From: Microvirga sp. KLBC 81
Lineage (GTDB): Bacteria; Pseudomonadota; Alphaproteobacteria; Rhizobiales; Beijerinckiaceae
Length of the DNA: 64,000 bases
Assembly (NCBI RefSeq): GCF_003075415.1
Contig: NZ_QDAH01000028.1
Location: forward strand, 1 to 64,000
Reading direction: 5' to 3'
Part shown: positions 47,107-56,389 of the stretch, in pieces
Position numbering within the stretch: position 1 is the first letter of the stretch
Layout: each line of letters opens with the position of its first letter
The notes under the pieces: model-generated
Seen by the model: the letters and a program-made list of their open reading frames with translations, nothing else
Database searches by the model: none
Told to the model about the DNA's origin: nothing
Made by a program: the position numbers and the translations under genes

Positions 47107-48143
47107 GCACGCTTCGTACCCCGAGAGAACTCGTCGACAACGGGCTGATCGCCCCTGAGGGCTTGGCTGGAATCGAGCGCGTCGCCGAGCGCTATGCGAT
47201 TGCGATCAGCCCCGCCATGGCTGATCTCATCGACAAGGCCGATCCCAGCGATCCGATTGCTCTGCAATTCGTGCCCCAAACGGCCGAATTGGCGACCACG
47301 CCCGAGGAACGCGAGGACCCTATCGGCGATCTGGCGCATTCGCCGGTCGAGGGCATCGTGCATCGCTATCCCGACCGCGTGCTGCTGAAGGCCGTGCATG
47401 TCTGCCCGGTCTATTGCCGCTTCTGCTTCCGACGCGAGATGGTGGGCCCCCAGGGCCTCGGCACGCTCATACCTGATGCCCTCGACAGGGCCTTCGCCTA
47501 TATCGCCGAGCATTCGGAGATCTGGGAGGTGATCCTCACCGGAGGCGATCCGTTGGTGCTCTCTCCCCGCCGCCTCTCCGAGCTGATGCAGCGCCTTGCC
47601 GCCATCGATCACGTGAAGATCGTCCGCTTCCATACGCGCGTTCCCGTGGTGGAGCCGGAGCGGGTCGACGAGTCACTGATCGCCGCTCTGAAGGCGAGCG
47701 GCAAGACGACCTACGTGGCACTCCACGCCAACCATCCGCGGGAGCTGACGCCTGCAGCGCGTAAAGCCTGCGCGCGGCTGGTGGATTCAGGGATCGTGAT
47801 GCTCAGCCAGTCGGTGCTGCTGAAAGGCATCAACGATCACCCGGAGACGCTCGCCGCCCTCATGCGCGCCTTGGTGGAAACGCGGATCAAGCCCTATTAC
47901 CTGCACCACCCGGACCTCGCCCCCGGCACCAGCCATTTCCGGCTGTCGCTTGAAGAGGGCCGGGCACTCGTGGCGGGTCTGCGCGGGCGCATCTCGGGGC
48001 TCTGCCAGCCGACCTATGTTCTCGACATTCCGGGCGGCTACGGAAAGGCAGTCATCGCTCCTGACACGGTCAGCGAGCGAGGAGGCTGCTATACGATCTC
48101 GGATTTCCGAGGCGGCGAACACGCCTATCCGCCGCAAGAATGA
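47103..48143 (+). CDS. epmB: EF-P beta-lysylation protein EpmB (lysine 2,3-aminomutase family)
   Basis: This 346-residue radical SAM enzyme converts L-lysine to (R)-beta-lysine for EF-P modification. The Fe-S motif is CPVYCRFCFRRE (Cys101, 105, 108), and WEVILTGGDPLVLS holds the SAM-contacting GGDP. It is shorter than catabolic lysine 2,3-aminomutases, as expected for EpmB. HANHPRELTPAA and VLLKGINDH are conserved family text. The start is TTG at 47103, overlapping the epmA stop; no ATG is close. It lies immediately after epmA. Confidence 0.93.
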   Translation: MSTLRTPRELVDNGLIAPEGLAGIERVAERYAIAISPAMADLIDKADPSDPIALQFVPQTAELATTPEEREDPIGDLAHSPVEGIVHRYPDRVLLKAVHVCPVYCRFCFRREMVGPQGLGTLIPDALDRAFAYIAEHSEIWEVILTGGDPLVLSPRRLSELMQRLAAIDHVKIVRFHTRVPVVEPERVDESLIAALKASGKTTYVALHANHPRELTPAARKACARLVDSGIVMLSQSVLLKGINDHPETLAALMRALVETRIKPYYLHHPDLAPGTSHFRLSLEEGRALVAGLRGRISGLCQPTYVLDIPGGYGKAVIAPDTVSERGGCYTISDFRGGEHAYPPQE

Positions 48144-48209
48144 GCCTCGCACAATCTATGCCTTAATCGAGCGTCAGAATGCAGTCTCTGGCGAGAGGCA
48201 AGTCTGGCC

Positions 48210-48578
48210 ATGGCAGACGATCCGTTAGAATTCGCGAAAGCGGATGAGCGTGACCTCATCGAGGCCACGTTCCGGAACGGCTCGATTACGGCCATCGGAG
48301 TCGTTGTCGGCTTTTCCTTGGGATTCCTAAGCCGTTGGTCTGCTTTGCCGGGGGAATGGACCCATTCGGATCTCATCTCCGTCACCCTGATCACGCTGGG
48401 ACTGGCTCTTCAAATCAAATCCCTGGCGGACTTGCTGTTGCTCTCCTGCCTACAGGTCAAGCGCTACAACCGTTCGGTCTGGACCTTCTTGACGGGCCTA
48501 ATCCTCGTCGGCTTGGGCGTCATTCTCGCCATATTTGCAGACCTTCTCGGGTTCCGTGGCCTTGTCTTGCAGGGCTAA
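48210..48578 (+). CDS. Small hypothetical membrane protein
   Basis: This 122-residue protein has three predicted helices (SITAIGVVVGFSLGFLSRW, SVTLITLGLALQIKSLADLLLL and TFLTGLILVGLGVILAIFADLL) and an acidic N-terminus (MADDPLEFAKADERDLIE). No domain recognised. It follows epmB by 66 bases on the same strand and converges on arfB 15 bases away. A ribosome site is weak (GGCAAG). Function unknown. Confidence 0.65.
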   Translation: MADDPLEFAKADERDLIEATFRNGSITAIGVVVGFSLGFLSRWSALPGEWTHSDLISVTLITLGLALQIKSLADLLLLSCLQVKRYNRSVWTFLTGLILVGLGVILAIFADLLGFRGLVLQG

Positions 48579-48593
48579 AGGCGGCATCTACTC

Positions 48594-49016
48594 TTAATCG
48601 AAAACCGGCTTCGCCGTGCGACCCTTCTTGATTTCGGAGCGTCGGCCTTTCGCCTCCAGTCTCCGTTTCTTGGAGGCGAGCGTTGGCCGCGTGGGCCTTC
48701 GTGGTTTCGGGCGCTCGGTGGCCTGGCGGATCAGTTCGACGAGCCTGGCCACCGCATCCTCGCGGTTGCGCTCCTGGGTACGGAAGCGTTGCGCCGTGAT
48801 GATGAGCACACCGTCGTTCGTCAGCCGCTTCCCGGCGATCCTCTCCAGCCGCGCCTTCACATCCTCCGGCAGAGACGGCGAGTTGCGCACGTCGAAGCGC
48901 AGCTGAACGGCGGATTCCACCTTGTTGACGTTCTGTCCGCCAGGTCCCGAGGCACGGATGAAGCTCTCCTGAAGCTCTGCTTCATCGAGCGCGATACTGT
49001 TCGTCACCTGGATCAT
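48594..49016 (-). CDS. arfB: Peptidyl-tRNA hydrolase ArfB (YaeJ)
   Basis: This 140-residue release-factor-like hydrolase frees ribosomes stalled on truncated mRNA. The GGQ motif RASGPGGQNVNKVESAVQLR (21-40) is the catalytic part. The basic C-terminal tail (PKPRRPTRPTLASKKRRLEA, about 101-120) is the segment that enters the empty mRNA channel. It lacks the codon-recognition domains of RF1 and RF2, which agrees with ArfB length. It converges with the small membrane protein gene. Confidence 0.93.
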   Translation of the reverse strand: MIQVTNSIALDEAELQESFIRASGPGGQNVNKVESAVQLRFDVRNSPSLPEDVKARLERIAGKRLTNDGVLIITAQRFRTQERNREDAVARLVELIRQATERPKPRRPTRPTLASKKRRLEAKGRRSEIKKGRTAKPVFD

Positions 49017-49171
49017 GGGGCCTCGGGCAGGACGGGAAGGATTAAGTGGAGCATAAGCACTCTATGTCCATGCGAGCTTCTCCGGCCCTTGTCGACCTTG
49101 GCGAGAAGTCTTAAGCGGCTTGTACCCTTCCTTTTGCCGGGCCTGCATCCGGCCTCTCAAGCACATCTCGC

Positions 49172-50098
49172 ATGTCCGTCGTCTTCGCCAGCCTCATCCC
49201 GACCTTTCTGATCATCGCGACCGGCTGGCTGTGCCGCACCACGAATTTCGTGAGCGAGCAGCAATGGGCCGGGCTTGAGCGTGTGACTTACGTGCTCTTC
49301 TTTCCGGCGCTGATCGTCGATACGCTCTCCCGTGCGGATCTCGCATCGGTGCCGGTTCTCGGCGTAGGGGGCGCACTCGTCGGCTCCATCCTGCTCATGG
49401 CAGGTCTGATGCTGGCGCTCAGGCCCCTCCTCGCGCATTATGCCGGCATCGACGGCCCGAGCTTCACCTCGATCTTCCAGGGGGCGACCCGCTGGAACAC
49501 TTTCGTCGCCCTTGCCGTGGCGGGAAGCCTCTTTGGGCAGCGCGGCGTCGCCCTGATCGCAGTGGCGATTGCCGCCATGGTGCCGCTTCTGAATCTGCTC
49601 GCCTTCTATGTATTCATCCGCTTTGCAGGCAGGCCGCGGCAGAGCCCGAAGGAAATCCTGCGCTCCTTCGCGACCAACCCCTTCATCTGGTCATGTGCCA
49701 TCGGTCTGACGCTCAACCTGATCGTTCCTCCACTGCCCAAGCCGATCACCGCCTACATTGACCTCATGGGGCGCGCCGCCCTTGCGGCAGGGCTTCTGAT
49801 CGTAGGAGCGGGTCTCGACATCCGCCGTCTCGCCAAGCCTGGACTGCCTCACACACTGACGGCCGGGCTCAAGCTCTTCCTGATGCCCGTCATGGCCGTA
49901 CTCTTTGCGACTTCTGCGGGTGTGAGCGGCGATGATCTGGTCGTCACGATCATCGCATCCTCGGTGCCCTCAGCCGCCGCGGCCTACGTGCTGGCGCGCC
50001 AGATGGGCGGCAACGCGCCTCTCATGGCCGAGATCCTCACCCTTCAGACCCTGCTGGCCCTGGGCTCCATGCCTCTGATGATCACCCTTCTGGGTTGA
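49172..50098 (+). CDS. AEC family transporter (auxin efflux carrier type)
   Basis: This 308-residue membrane protein has about ten hydrophobic helices, with the family's N-terminal LIPTFLIIATGWLCRTTNF and the central pattern SIFQGATRWNTFVALAVAGSL, common to bacterial AEC permeases (relatives of MdcF/YfdV). The inverted-repeat core ends with PSAAAAYVLARQMGGNAPLMA. Substrate may be a dicarboxylate, malonate or another weak acid; nothing nearby decides. The ATG at 49172 starts right before the first helix. Confidence 0.82.
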   Translation: MSVVFASLIPTFLIIATGWLCRTTNFVSEQQWAGLERVTYVLFFPALIVDTLSRADLASVPVLGVGGALVGSILLMAGLMLALRPLLAHYAGIDGPSFTSIFQGATRWNTFVALAVAGSLFGQRGVALIAVAIAAMVPLLNLLAFYVFIRFAGRPRQSPKEILRSFATNPFIWSCAIGLTLNLIVPPLPKPITAYIDLMGRAALAAGLLIVGAGLDIRRLAKPGLPHTLTAGLKLFLMPVMAVLFATSAGVSGDDLVVTIIASSVPSAAAAYVLARQMGGNAPLMAEILTLQTLLALGSMPLMITLLG

Positions 50099-50113
50099 TG
50101 CATTTTCGGATTT

Positions 50114-50160
50114 TGCAACCATTAGTTATCGGATTCGCTATTGTGTTATTTATGGTTGCA
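50114..50160 (+). promoter_or_regulatory. 9-bp inverted repeat upstream of the 81-residue gene
   Basis: TGCAACCAT (50114-50122) and ATGGTTGCA (50152-50160) are exact reverse complements 29 bases apart in an AT-rich stretch 44 bases before the start codon. This could be an operator pair or a leader hairpin. Confidence 0.35.
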
Positions 50161-50203
50161 CTGCTAACCTGTCTCGACTGAAACAGAGACACAGCTCATC
50201 TTC

Positions 50204-50449
50204 ATGTCCCAAGCCCCGCGCCGCGCCCTCTCCGCTCCATCGCCCCACAATCAGGAGGTTGCCGATCAGGCTCCCAAAGTTGACAGGAAAGGCATGAGCG
50301 CGACCGAGACGGCGCGATACATCGCTGAGTTTACGGCGGAGCTGTCCTATCTCGCCCGCCAGACGAGGCTCGATCTCTTGGCGTACCTTCTTGATATGGC
50401 CCGTCTCGAGGCGGCGCGCGCGCTGCAAGCTGAACAACGCAAGCGCTGA
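50204..50449 (+). CDS. Small hypothetical protein (81 aa)
   Basis: The N-terminus (MSQAPRRALSAPSPHNQEV) is basic, Pro-rich and probably disordered; residues about 32-76 form an amphipathic helix pair (TARYIAEFTAELSYLARQTR, then LLAYLLDMARLEAARALQAE). No signal peptide or domain recognised. Small proteins of this layout are common next to dprA in related genomes by memory, but that is not shown here. It stops immediately before the dprA stop on the other strand. An inverted repeat lies upstream. Confidence 0.6.
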   Translation: MSQAPRRALSAPSPHNQEVADQAPKVDRKGMSATETARYIAEFTAELSYLARQTRLDLLAYLLDMARLEAARALQAEQRKR

Positions 50450-51637
50450 TCAGCGTCCCGAGATCAGGGACACGGCATTGCCGCCGTGGCGCTCCAGCCG
50501 CCCGGCGATTTCGAGTTCGAGCAGGGTCATCTGAACGGCGCGGATCGAGAGACCGGATTGGCGAACCAGATCATCTATCGCAATCGGGGATGGCCCAAGG
50601 AGCTCGATCAGACCGGACGCCGAATCCGTTCGCTCGTCATCAATGCCTGCACTCGGCAGAACAGAGCCCGTGGGTGCTCGGGGCACATCTGGCAGGTCCA
50701 GCTCGTCCCATAGCTCTTCCGTGCCAAGGAGATGCTGAGGCTCCTCCGCTCCCGTGTCGAGGCGAGGACCAGAGGCAATCAGCGGCTCCAGAACGCTTGT
50801 CACATGCTCCAAACCTGCGCAGAGCGTTGCCCCTTCGCGGATGAGATCGTTCGTACCCTCGGCGCGGGGATCGAGCGGGGAGCCCGGAACGGCGAAGACC
50901 TCCCGCCCCTGTTCCAGGGCAAAGCGCGCGGTGATCAGCGAGCCGGAGCGGCGGGCGGCCTCCACGACCACGACGCCATAGGACAGGCCGGAAACGATGC
51001 GGTTGCGCCGCGGAAAATCGCGCCCGCGTGGCTCCCAGCTCATGGGCATTTCGGAGATCACGGCGCCGCCCCGCTCCACGATGGCGAGCAGGAGGGGCTC
51101 ATTCTCGGAGGGGTAGACCTTGTCGTGACCGCCTGCGAGAACGGCGATTGTACCTGTCTCCAGCGTCGCCTTGTGGGCACGGGTGTCGATGCCTCTGGCA
51201 AGCCCCGAAACCACCACATAACCGGCCTCGCCCAGTTGGCGCGACAGGCGCTCTGTAAAGGTAAGCCCAGCTGCGGACGCATTGCGGGAGCCGACCATGG
51301 CGACGGCAGGTCGTGAGAGCACCTCCGTCGAGCCACGCACAGCGATCAACGGCGGCGCGGTATCGATGGCCTGCAGGGTTTTAGGATAGTCCGGCTCACC
51401 CATGGCGACGAAGCGCACGCCCAGGCGGGCGGCGGCGGCCATTTCCCTTTCGGCTTCCGCGCGGCTCGTGACCTTGAGTAGCAGGCGTCCGCCACGGCGG
51501 GCAAGGTCGGGCAAGGCCTCGAGGGCCGCAGACGCACCGCCGAACTGGTTGATGAGCGCGCGGAACGTGCGCGGCCCTACATTCTCCGAGCGGATCAGCC
51601 GGAGCCAGTCGAGGCGTTGCTCGTCCGTCAGGTTCAC
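50450..51637 (-). CDS. dprA: DNA processing protein DprA
   Basis: This 395-residue protein, with its Rossmann-like core, protects incoming single-stranded DNA and loads RecA during transformation. A SAM-like N-terminus ([20 protein letters not shown]) precedes the core: [40 protein letters not shown] and [20 protein letters not shown]; the C-terminal winged helix is near 330-395. The GTG at 51635-51637 starts four bases after the plsY stop and is preferred to a TTG inside plsY. The dprA-plsY-pyrC'-pyrB order is common in alphaproteobacteria. Confidence 0.93.
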   Translation of the reverse strand: MNLTDEQRLDWLRLIRSENVGPRTFRALINQFGGASAALEALPDLARRGGRLLLKVTSRAEAEREMAAAARLGVRFVAMGEPDYPKTLQAIDTAPPLIAVRGSTEVLSRPAVAMVGSRNASAAGLTFTERLSRQLGEAGYVVVSGLARGIDTRAHKATLETGTIAVLAGGHDKVYPSENEPLLLAIVERGGAVISEMPMSWEPRGRDFPRRNRIVSGLSYGVVVVEAARRSGSLITARFALEQGREVFAVPGSPLDPRAEGTNDLIREGATLCAGLEHVTSVLEPLIASGPRLDTGAEEPQHLLGTEELWDELDLPDVPRAPTGSVLPSAGIDDERTDSASGLIELLGPSPIAIDDLVRQSGLSIRAVQMTLLELEIAGRLERHGGNAVSLISGR

Positions 51638-51641
51638 TGCC

Positions 51642-52244
51642 CTAGCCCTTCTGGCCGATTTTGCCTTCGGTTCCGGCAAGCAGGCGGCTGATATTGGCGC
51701 TGTGCTTCCACCAGAGCAGCGCCACGAGGATCACAGCCATGGCAGCCATCTCAGGCTCACCCAGAAGCCACAGGGCCACCGGTGTCGCGGCGCTGGCGAT
51801 CAGGGCCGAGAGAGACGAGTAGCGAGTGGTGAAGGCGCTGCCGAGCCAAATGGCGGCAAAAATCACCGCAGCGATCCACTTCAGGCCGATCAGCACGCCG
51901 ATGAAGGTGGCAACACCCTTGCCGCCCTTGAACTTGAGCCAGACCGGAAAGAGATGGCCGAGGAACGCGCCGAGTGCGGCGAGTATCGCGAACTGATCGC
52001 CCCACCGGGCCGCGATGAGGACGGCAGCCGTCCCTTTCAGGCCATCGCCAAGGAGGGTCGCTGCGGCGAGCCCCTTGCGGCCCGTGCGCAAAACGTTGGT
52101 CGCGCCGATATTGCCGGAGCCGACATTACGAATGTCGCCCAAGCCCGCCATGCGGGTGAAGATCACGCCGAAGGGAATCGAGCCGAGGAGATAGCCGAGG
52201 GCCAGGGCCCCGAGCAGATAGAGCAGGTTCATTTCGTCAGGCAT
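51642..52244 (-). CDS. plsY: Glycerol-3-phosphate acyltransferase PlsY
   Basis: This 200-residue membrane enzyme transfers the acyl group from acyl-phosphate to glycerol 3-phosphate, the first step of phospholipid synthesis. The three conserved motifs are visible: [25 protein letters not shown] and [15 protein letters not shown]. About six hydrophobic helices fit the known topology. The ATG at 52242-52244 is chosen; another, four codons later, is possible. It is 10 bases after the pyrC' stop. Confidence 0.94.
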   Translation of the reverse strand: MPDEMNLLYLLGALALGYLLGSIPFGVIFTRMAGLGDIRNVGSGNIGATNVLRTGRKGLAAATLLGDGLKGTAAVLIAARWGDQFAILAALGAFLGHLFPVWLKFKGGKGVATFIGVLIGLKWIAAVIFAAIWLGSAFTTRYSSLSALIASAATPVALWLLGEPEMAAMAVILVALLWWKHSANISRLLAGTEGKIGQKG

Positions 52245-52254
52245 TCGCTTCTCG

Positions 52255-53547
52255 TCACATCGAACTGCGGTCGAACACGATCCTGCCTGCAACCATCGTG
52301 ATCGTCACCTGTCCTTCCAGACGGGCTTCATCGAAGGGCGTATTCTTGGACAGGGACTTCAGTTGGCGCTTGTCGAGCACGTAAGGCGCATCTGGGTCGA
52401 ACAGGATCAGGTCCGCAGGCGCGCCGATTTTCAGCCGCCCGGCTGGCAATCCTAGGATTTCCGCGGGTTTCGTGGACAGGGCGCGCAGGAGCTTCGGCAG
52501 TGAAATGCGGTCCGAATGGACTAGGCGAAGCGCCGCCGAGAGCAGCGTTTCGAGCCCAACCGCCCCGTCGGCGGCCTCCGCGAAGGGCAGCCGCTTGTTC
52601 TCCACATCCTGTGGATTGTGATCCGAGACGATCACGTCGATCGTCCCGTCAATCAGCGCCTCGATCATCGCCTGCCGATCCTCCTCGTGCCGCAACGGCG
52701 GCGAGAGCTTCAGGAAGGTGCGGTAATCGCCGATGTCGTTTTCGTTGAGCGACAGGTGATTGATGGAGACGCCGCAGGTAACCGGAAGCCCCTTGGCCTT
52801 GGCAGCCCGCACGATCTCTGCCGAATCGGCGCAGGAGATCATGGCGGCGTGGTAGCGCGCGCCCGTGAGGCGCACGAGGCGCATGTCGCGCTCCAACATG
52901 ATCGTCTCGGCCTCGCGCGGAATGCCGGGAAGCCCGAGGCGGGAGGCGAACTCACCTTCATTCATCACCCCCTGACCGACGAGGTTCGGATCCTCCACGT
53001 GATGGACGATCAGCGCATCGAAATCGCGGGCATAAGTGAGTGCCCGGCGCATCACCTGCGCATTGGTGACGGAGCGCGCGCCATCGGTGAAGGCAATCGC
53101 CCCGGCTTCTTTCAGCCGCCCGATCTCAGCCATCTCCTCGCCCTTGAGCCCTTTGGTGAGAGCGGCGGCTGGAAGGATGTTGACGATGGAGGTGTCGCGC
53201 GCCCGGCGCACGATGAAGTCGATGACCGCCGGATCGTCGAGAGCCGGGCTCGTATCCGGCATGGAGACGACAGTCGTCACGCCGCCCGCAGCCGCCGCCT
53301 CACCGGCGCTCTTCAGCGTCTCGCGATACGGCCCGCCCGGCTCGCCGATGAAGGCGCGCATGTCGATGAGACCGGGAGACAGCACTTGCCCGCCGCAATC
53401 GATGACGTCGGCATCCGCAGCCTCTGACAGCTGCGGCCCGAGATCCTGGATCACGCCATCGCGAACCAGCAGGCCGCCCTTGTCCTCGCGCCCCGTATCG
53501 GGATCGACGAGACGTGCGTTCTTGAAGAGAAGAGGTTTCGTGCTCAT
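52255..53547 (-). CDS. pyrC: Dihydroorotase-like protein PyrC' (metal ligands missing, probably non-catalytic)
   Basis: This encodes 430 residues of the amidohydrolase fold. Active dihydroorotases carry HxH after the first strand (GLIDMHVHLREPG type); here the equivalent text is [19 protein letters not shown], with no histidine. The second-sphere text [13 protein letters not shown] lacks the later ligand histidine of active forms, and [11 protein letters not shown] replaces DHAPH. The gene lies directly after pyrB, matching the PyrB-PyrC' (PyrX) pairs in which a dihydroorotase-like subunit stabilises aspartate carbamoyltransferase. An active dihydroorotase should be elsewhere. The ATG at 53545-53547 has a purine-rich site; a GTG at 53557-53559 overlapping the pyrB stop is also possible. 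Confidence 0.88.
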   Translation of the reverse strand: MSTKPLLFKNARLVDPDTGREDKGGLLVRDGVIQDLGPQLSEAADADVIDCGGQVLSPGLIDMRAFIGEPGGPYRETLKSAGEAAAAGGVTTVVSMPDTSPALDDPAVIDFIVRRARDTSIVNILPAAALTKGLKGEEMAEIGRLKEAGAIAFTDGARSVTNAQVMRRALTYARDFDALIVHHVEDPNLVGQGVMNEGEFASRLGLPGIPREAETIMLERDMRLVRLTGARYHAAMISCADSAEIVRAAKAKGLPVTCGVSINHLSLNENDIGDYRTFLKLSPPLRHEEDRQAMIEALIDGTIDVIVSDHNPQDVENKRLPFAEAADGAVGLETLLSAALRLVHSDRISLPKLLRALSTKPAEILGLPAGRLKIGAPADLILFDPDAPYVLDKRQLKSLSKNTPFDEARLEGQVTITMVAGRIVFDRSSM

Positions 53548-53555
53548 CGCGCGTC

Positions 53556-54503
53556 TCACCCGTTCGGCAGATGGCTCGCGAGAGCCTCGAGAACCGCCAT
53601 GCGGACGGCCACGCCCATTTCGACCTGTTCGCGGATCAGCGATTGCGCGCCGTCTGCCACATCGGAGGAAATCTCCACGCCCCGGTTCATGGGGCCTGGA
53701 TGCATCACGAGCGCATCAGGCTTGGCATAGGAGAGCTTTTCCTGGTCGAGCCCGTAGAAGCGGAAATACTCCTTCACAGAGGGCACGAAGGAGCCGTTCA
53801 TCCGCTCGCGCTGCAGGCGCAACATCATCACGATATCCGCCCCTTCCAGACCTTTGCGCATATCGGTGAAAGTCGGGAAGCCCAGACGCGCGATGCCGGG
53901 CGGCAGGAGGTTGGTCGGCGCGACGAGACGCACCTGCGCGCCCATGGCTGCGAGCAGGATCATATTGGAGCGCGCCACGCGCGAATGCAGGATGTCACCG
54001 CAGATCGCGACGGTGAGGCCTTCGATCCGTCCTTTGTTGCGGCGGATCGTGAGCGCATCGAGAAGCGCCTGCGTCGGATGCTCATGCGCACCGTCGCCCG
54101 CATTCACCACCGCGCAATCGACCTTCTGCGCAAGCAAATGCACCGCGCCCGCCGCGTGATGGCGCACGACTATGATATCGGGGCGCATGGCGTTCAGCGT
54201 TGCCGCCGTGTCGATGAGCGTCTCGCCCTTTTTCACGGACGAGGACGCCACCGCCATGTTCATCACATCGGCGCCAAGGCGCTTGCCGGCGATCTCGAAT
54301 GAGGATTGCGTGCGGGTGGAGGGCTCGAAGAAGAGATTGATCTGCGTGCGCCCCCGAAGGGTCGTCTTACGCTTCTCGATTTGGCGGCTCACCTCGACCT
54401 GTTGATCGGCGAGGTCGAGCAGCGCCTGAATGTCCAAAGGAGACAGCCCCTCGATTCCGAGGAGATGCCGGTGGGGAAAAACGGATCGGGGGGTATCTGT
54501 CAT
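53556..54503 (-). CDS. pyrB: Aspartate carbamoyltransferase catalytic subunit
   Basis: This 315-residue enzyme joins carbamoyl phosphate and aspartate in pyrimidine synthesis. Carbamoyl phosphate binding is shown by [20 protein letters not shown] (about 59-78), and the [11 protein letters not shown] loop supplies the lysine from the neighbouring subunit. [12 protein letters not shown] and [10 protein letters not shown] are conserved, as is [11 protein letters not shown]. No pyrI regulatory gene is present; the PyrC' partner follows instead. The ATG at 54501-54503 gives the normal length. It is divergent from the AidB-like gene. Confidence 0.95.
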   Translation of the reverse strand: MTDTPRSVFPHRHLLGIEGLSPLDIQALLDLADQQVEVSRQIEKRKTTLRGRTQINLFFEPSTRTQSSFEIAGKRLGADVMNMAVASSSVKKGETLIDTAATLNAMRPDIIVVRHHAAGAVHLLAQKVDCAVVNAGDGAHEHPTQALLDALTIRRNKGRIEGLTVAICGDILHSRVARSNMILLAAMGAQVRLVAPTNLLPPGIARLGFPTFTDMRKGLEGADIVMMLRLQRERMNGSFVPSVKEYFRFYGLDQEKLSYAKPDALVMHPGPMNRGVEISSDVADGAQSLIREQVEMGVAVRMAVLEALASHLPNG

Positions 54504-54515
54504 CTTAAAGCCATC

Positions 54516-54544
54516 GCTATAGGCGGTCTGCCCAAGGGCAGCAA
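54516..54544 (-). promoter_or_regulatory. Possible pyrB promoter
   Basis: On the minus strand TTGCTG (54539-54544) and TATAGC (54516-54521) are 17 bases apart. Initiation would be within a few bases of the pyrB ATG, implying a very short or absent leader. The match is moderate. Confidence 0.3.
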
Positions 54545-54618
54545 GCTGCCTCTCTTCGCCATGTGCATTTTTCACCCTAGATCTAGAGCTTAAGATGCGC
54601 TGCCGGGGGTCGATGGTC

Positions 54619-56253
54619 ATGACCGCATTCCAGACCCATGAGATCTTCAATCAGACGCCACCCTTCGGCGATGTGAACCTGATCGCGGGCGACCAGCCTC
54701 TGCTGGATGCTGTCAAGAGCAATGGCGTGGATCCCGAGGCCGAGGGGCTGATCGCCTTCGGCGAGGCCTGGGGCAGCGCGGAGCGGCTCGATCTCGGGCG
54801 GCTCGCCAACGAGAATCCGCCGAATCTGCGCACGCACGATGCGCGGGGCTATCGAATCGACGCGGTGGAATTCCACCCCGCCTATCACGCGCTCATGCGG
54901 GCCAGCATGGCGGACGGCCTTCATTGCTCGACATGGGACGAGCCGAAATCAGGTCATGAACATGTGGCGCGGGCTGCCCGGATCTACACCGTGGCGGGCG
55001 TCGAAAGCGGCCATGTTTGCCCCATCACCATGACGCACGCCGCGGTGGCGGCGCTGTCGGCTGCGCCTCACCGCCTGAAAGAATGGCTGCCGAAGATCCG
55101 CTGGCGGGATTACGATTCGCGCTTCCTCCCGTCTTGGGAGAAATGCTCCGTCACCCTCGGCATGGGGATGACGGAAAAGCAGGGCGGAACGGATGTACGC
55201 GCCAACAGCACCCGTGCTGTGCCGACGGGCGGAGATGAGTATGCGCTCACGGGGCACAAATGGTTCATGTCCGCTCCCATGTGCGACGCCTTCCTGGTCC
55301 TTGCCCAGGCGCCGGGCGGCCTCACCTGCTTCCTCGTGCCCCGCTTTCGGCCTGACGGCTCCCTCAACGGGCTTCGCCTGCAGCGACTGAAGGAGAAGCT
55401 GGGGAATCGCTCCAACGCTTCCTCCGAGGTCGAGTTCGTGGAGGCCCTCGGTTGGCGGATCGGTGAGGAAGGAGCAGGCGTGCGGACCATCATCAATATG
55501 GTGCAGCTCACCCGCCTTGATTGTGCGGTGGCCTCCGCCGGGCTCGTGCGGATGGGGCTGACCCTCGCCGTGCATCACGCCCATCACCGCAGCGTCTTCC
55601 AGAAGAAGCTCATCGACCAGCCCGCCATGCGGATGGTGCTGGCCGATCTCGCCCTTGAAAACGAGGCCATGACGGCGCTGGCTCTCCATACCGCTCGCAG
55701 CTTCGACTTGGCCTCCCAAGACGTGCACGAGGCGGCCTATGCCCGACTGATGACGCCTGCGGCCAAGTTCGGCATCTGCAAAGCCGCCCCCCGGCTTCTC
55801 TATGAGGCCATGGAGAGCCTCGGCGGCAACGGCTATGTCGAGGAGAGCCCCCTACCCCGGCTTTACCGCGAGGCCCCGGTCAACGCGATCTGGGAAGGAT
55901 CGGGCAACGTGATCGCCCTCGATCTCCTGCGGGTGGAAAGCCGTGAGCCGGAGCTGGCGGCCTCAGTCCTGGAGCGTCTGATGGCCGATGCAGGCGACCT
56001 GCCGGGAGCCTCGGAGACGGCCAGGGACATCGTGCTCGCCCTCCAGTCTCCCGAAGCAGAAGCCAAGGCCCGCTTCATCGCCGAGCGCCTGTTCACCCTG
56101 GCGGCAGCATCGGCCTTGGCCCGCTCCGCGCCCACCCAGATCACCGAAACCTATGCTCTCACCCGGCTGGCCCAGCCAGCCCGGATGATCGGTGCAAATG
56201 ACCTGGGTGATGCCGTGAAGCCCTTGCTGGATCGGGCTTTCGTCACCATATAA
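54619..56253 (+). CDS. aidB: Acyl-CoA dehydrogenase, AidB type
   Basis: This 544-residue flavoprotein of the acyl-CoA dehydrogenase superfamily has the AidB-type opening ([20 protein letters not shown]) and [20 protein letters not shown] (about 182-201), typical of the AidB/isovaleryl-CoA branch. The C-terminal half has the helical core with [20 protein letters not shown]. AidB of E. coli is induced by alkylation stress and binds DNA; whether this member acts on DNA damage or on acyl-CoA is not shown. GGGGG nine bases upstream supports the ATG at 54619. It is divergent from pyrB. Confidence 0.85.
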   Translation: MTAFQTHEIFNQTPPFGDVNLIAGDQPLLDAVKSNGVDPEAEGLIAFGEAWGSAERLDLGRLANENPPNLRTHDARGYRIDAVEFHPAYHALMRASMADGLHCSTWDEPKSGHEHVARAARIYTVAGVESGHVCPITMTHAAVAALSAAPHRLKEWLPKIRWRDYDSRFLPSWEKCSVTLGMGMTEKQGGTDVRANSTRAVPTGGDEYALTGHKWFMSAPMCDAFLVLAQAPGGLTCFLVPRFRPDGSLNGLRLQRLKEKLGNRSNASSEVEFVEALGWRIGEEGAGVRTIINMVQLTRLDCAVASAGLVRMGLTLAVHHAHHRSVFQKKLIDQPAMRMVLADLALENEAMTALALHTARSFDLASQDVHEAAYARLMTPAAKFGICKAAPRLLYEAMESLGGNGYVEESPLPRLYREAPVNAIWEGSGNVIALDLLRVESREPELAASVLERLMADAGDLPGASETARDIVLALQSPEAEAKARFIAERLFTLAAASALARSAPTQITETYALTRLAQPARMIGANDLGDAVKPLLDRAFVTI

Positions 56254-56389
56254 CGGTCTAGGCGGAACAACCGATTTGACTTGTCCGCCGTGATCCACCA
56301 CTTATCGCGCCTTGGCTGTCAGGGGGCTGACCGCCTCCTACCTTGACATTAAGAGCATCTGCTCGCGGCCATCTACGGGAAAGTCGCTC

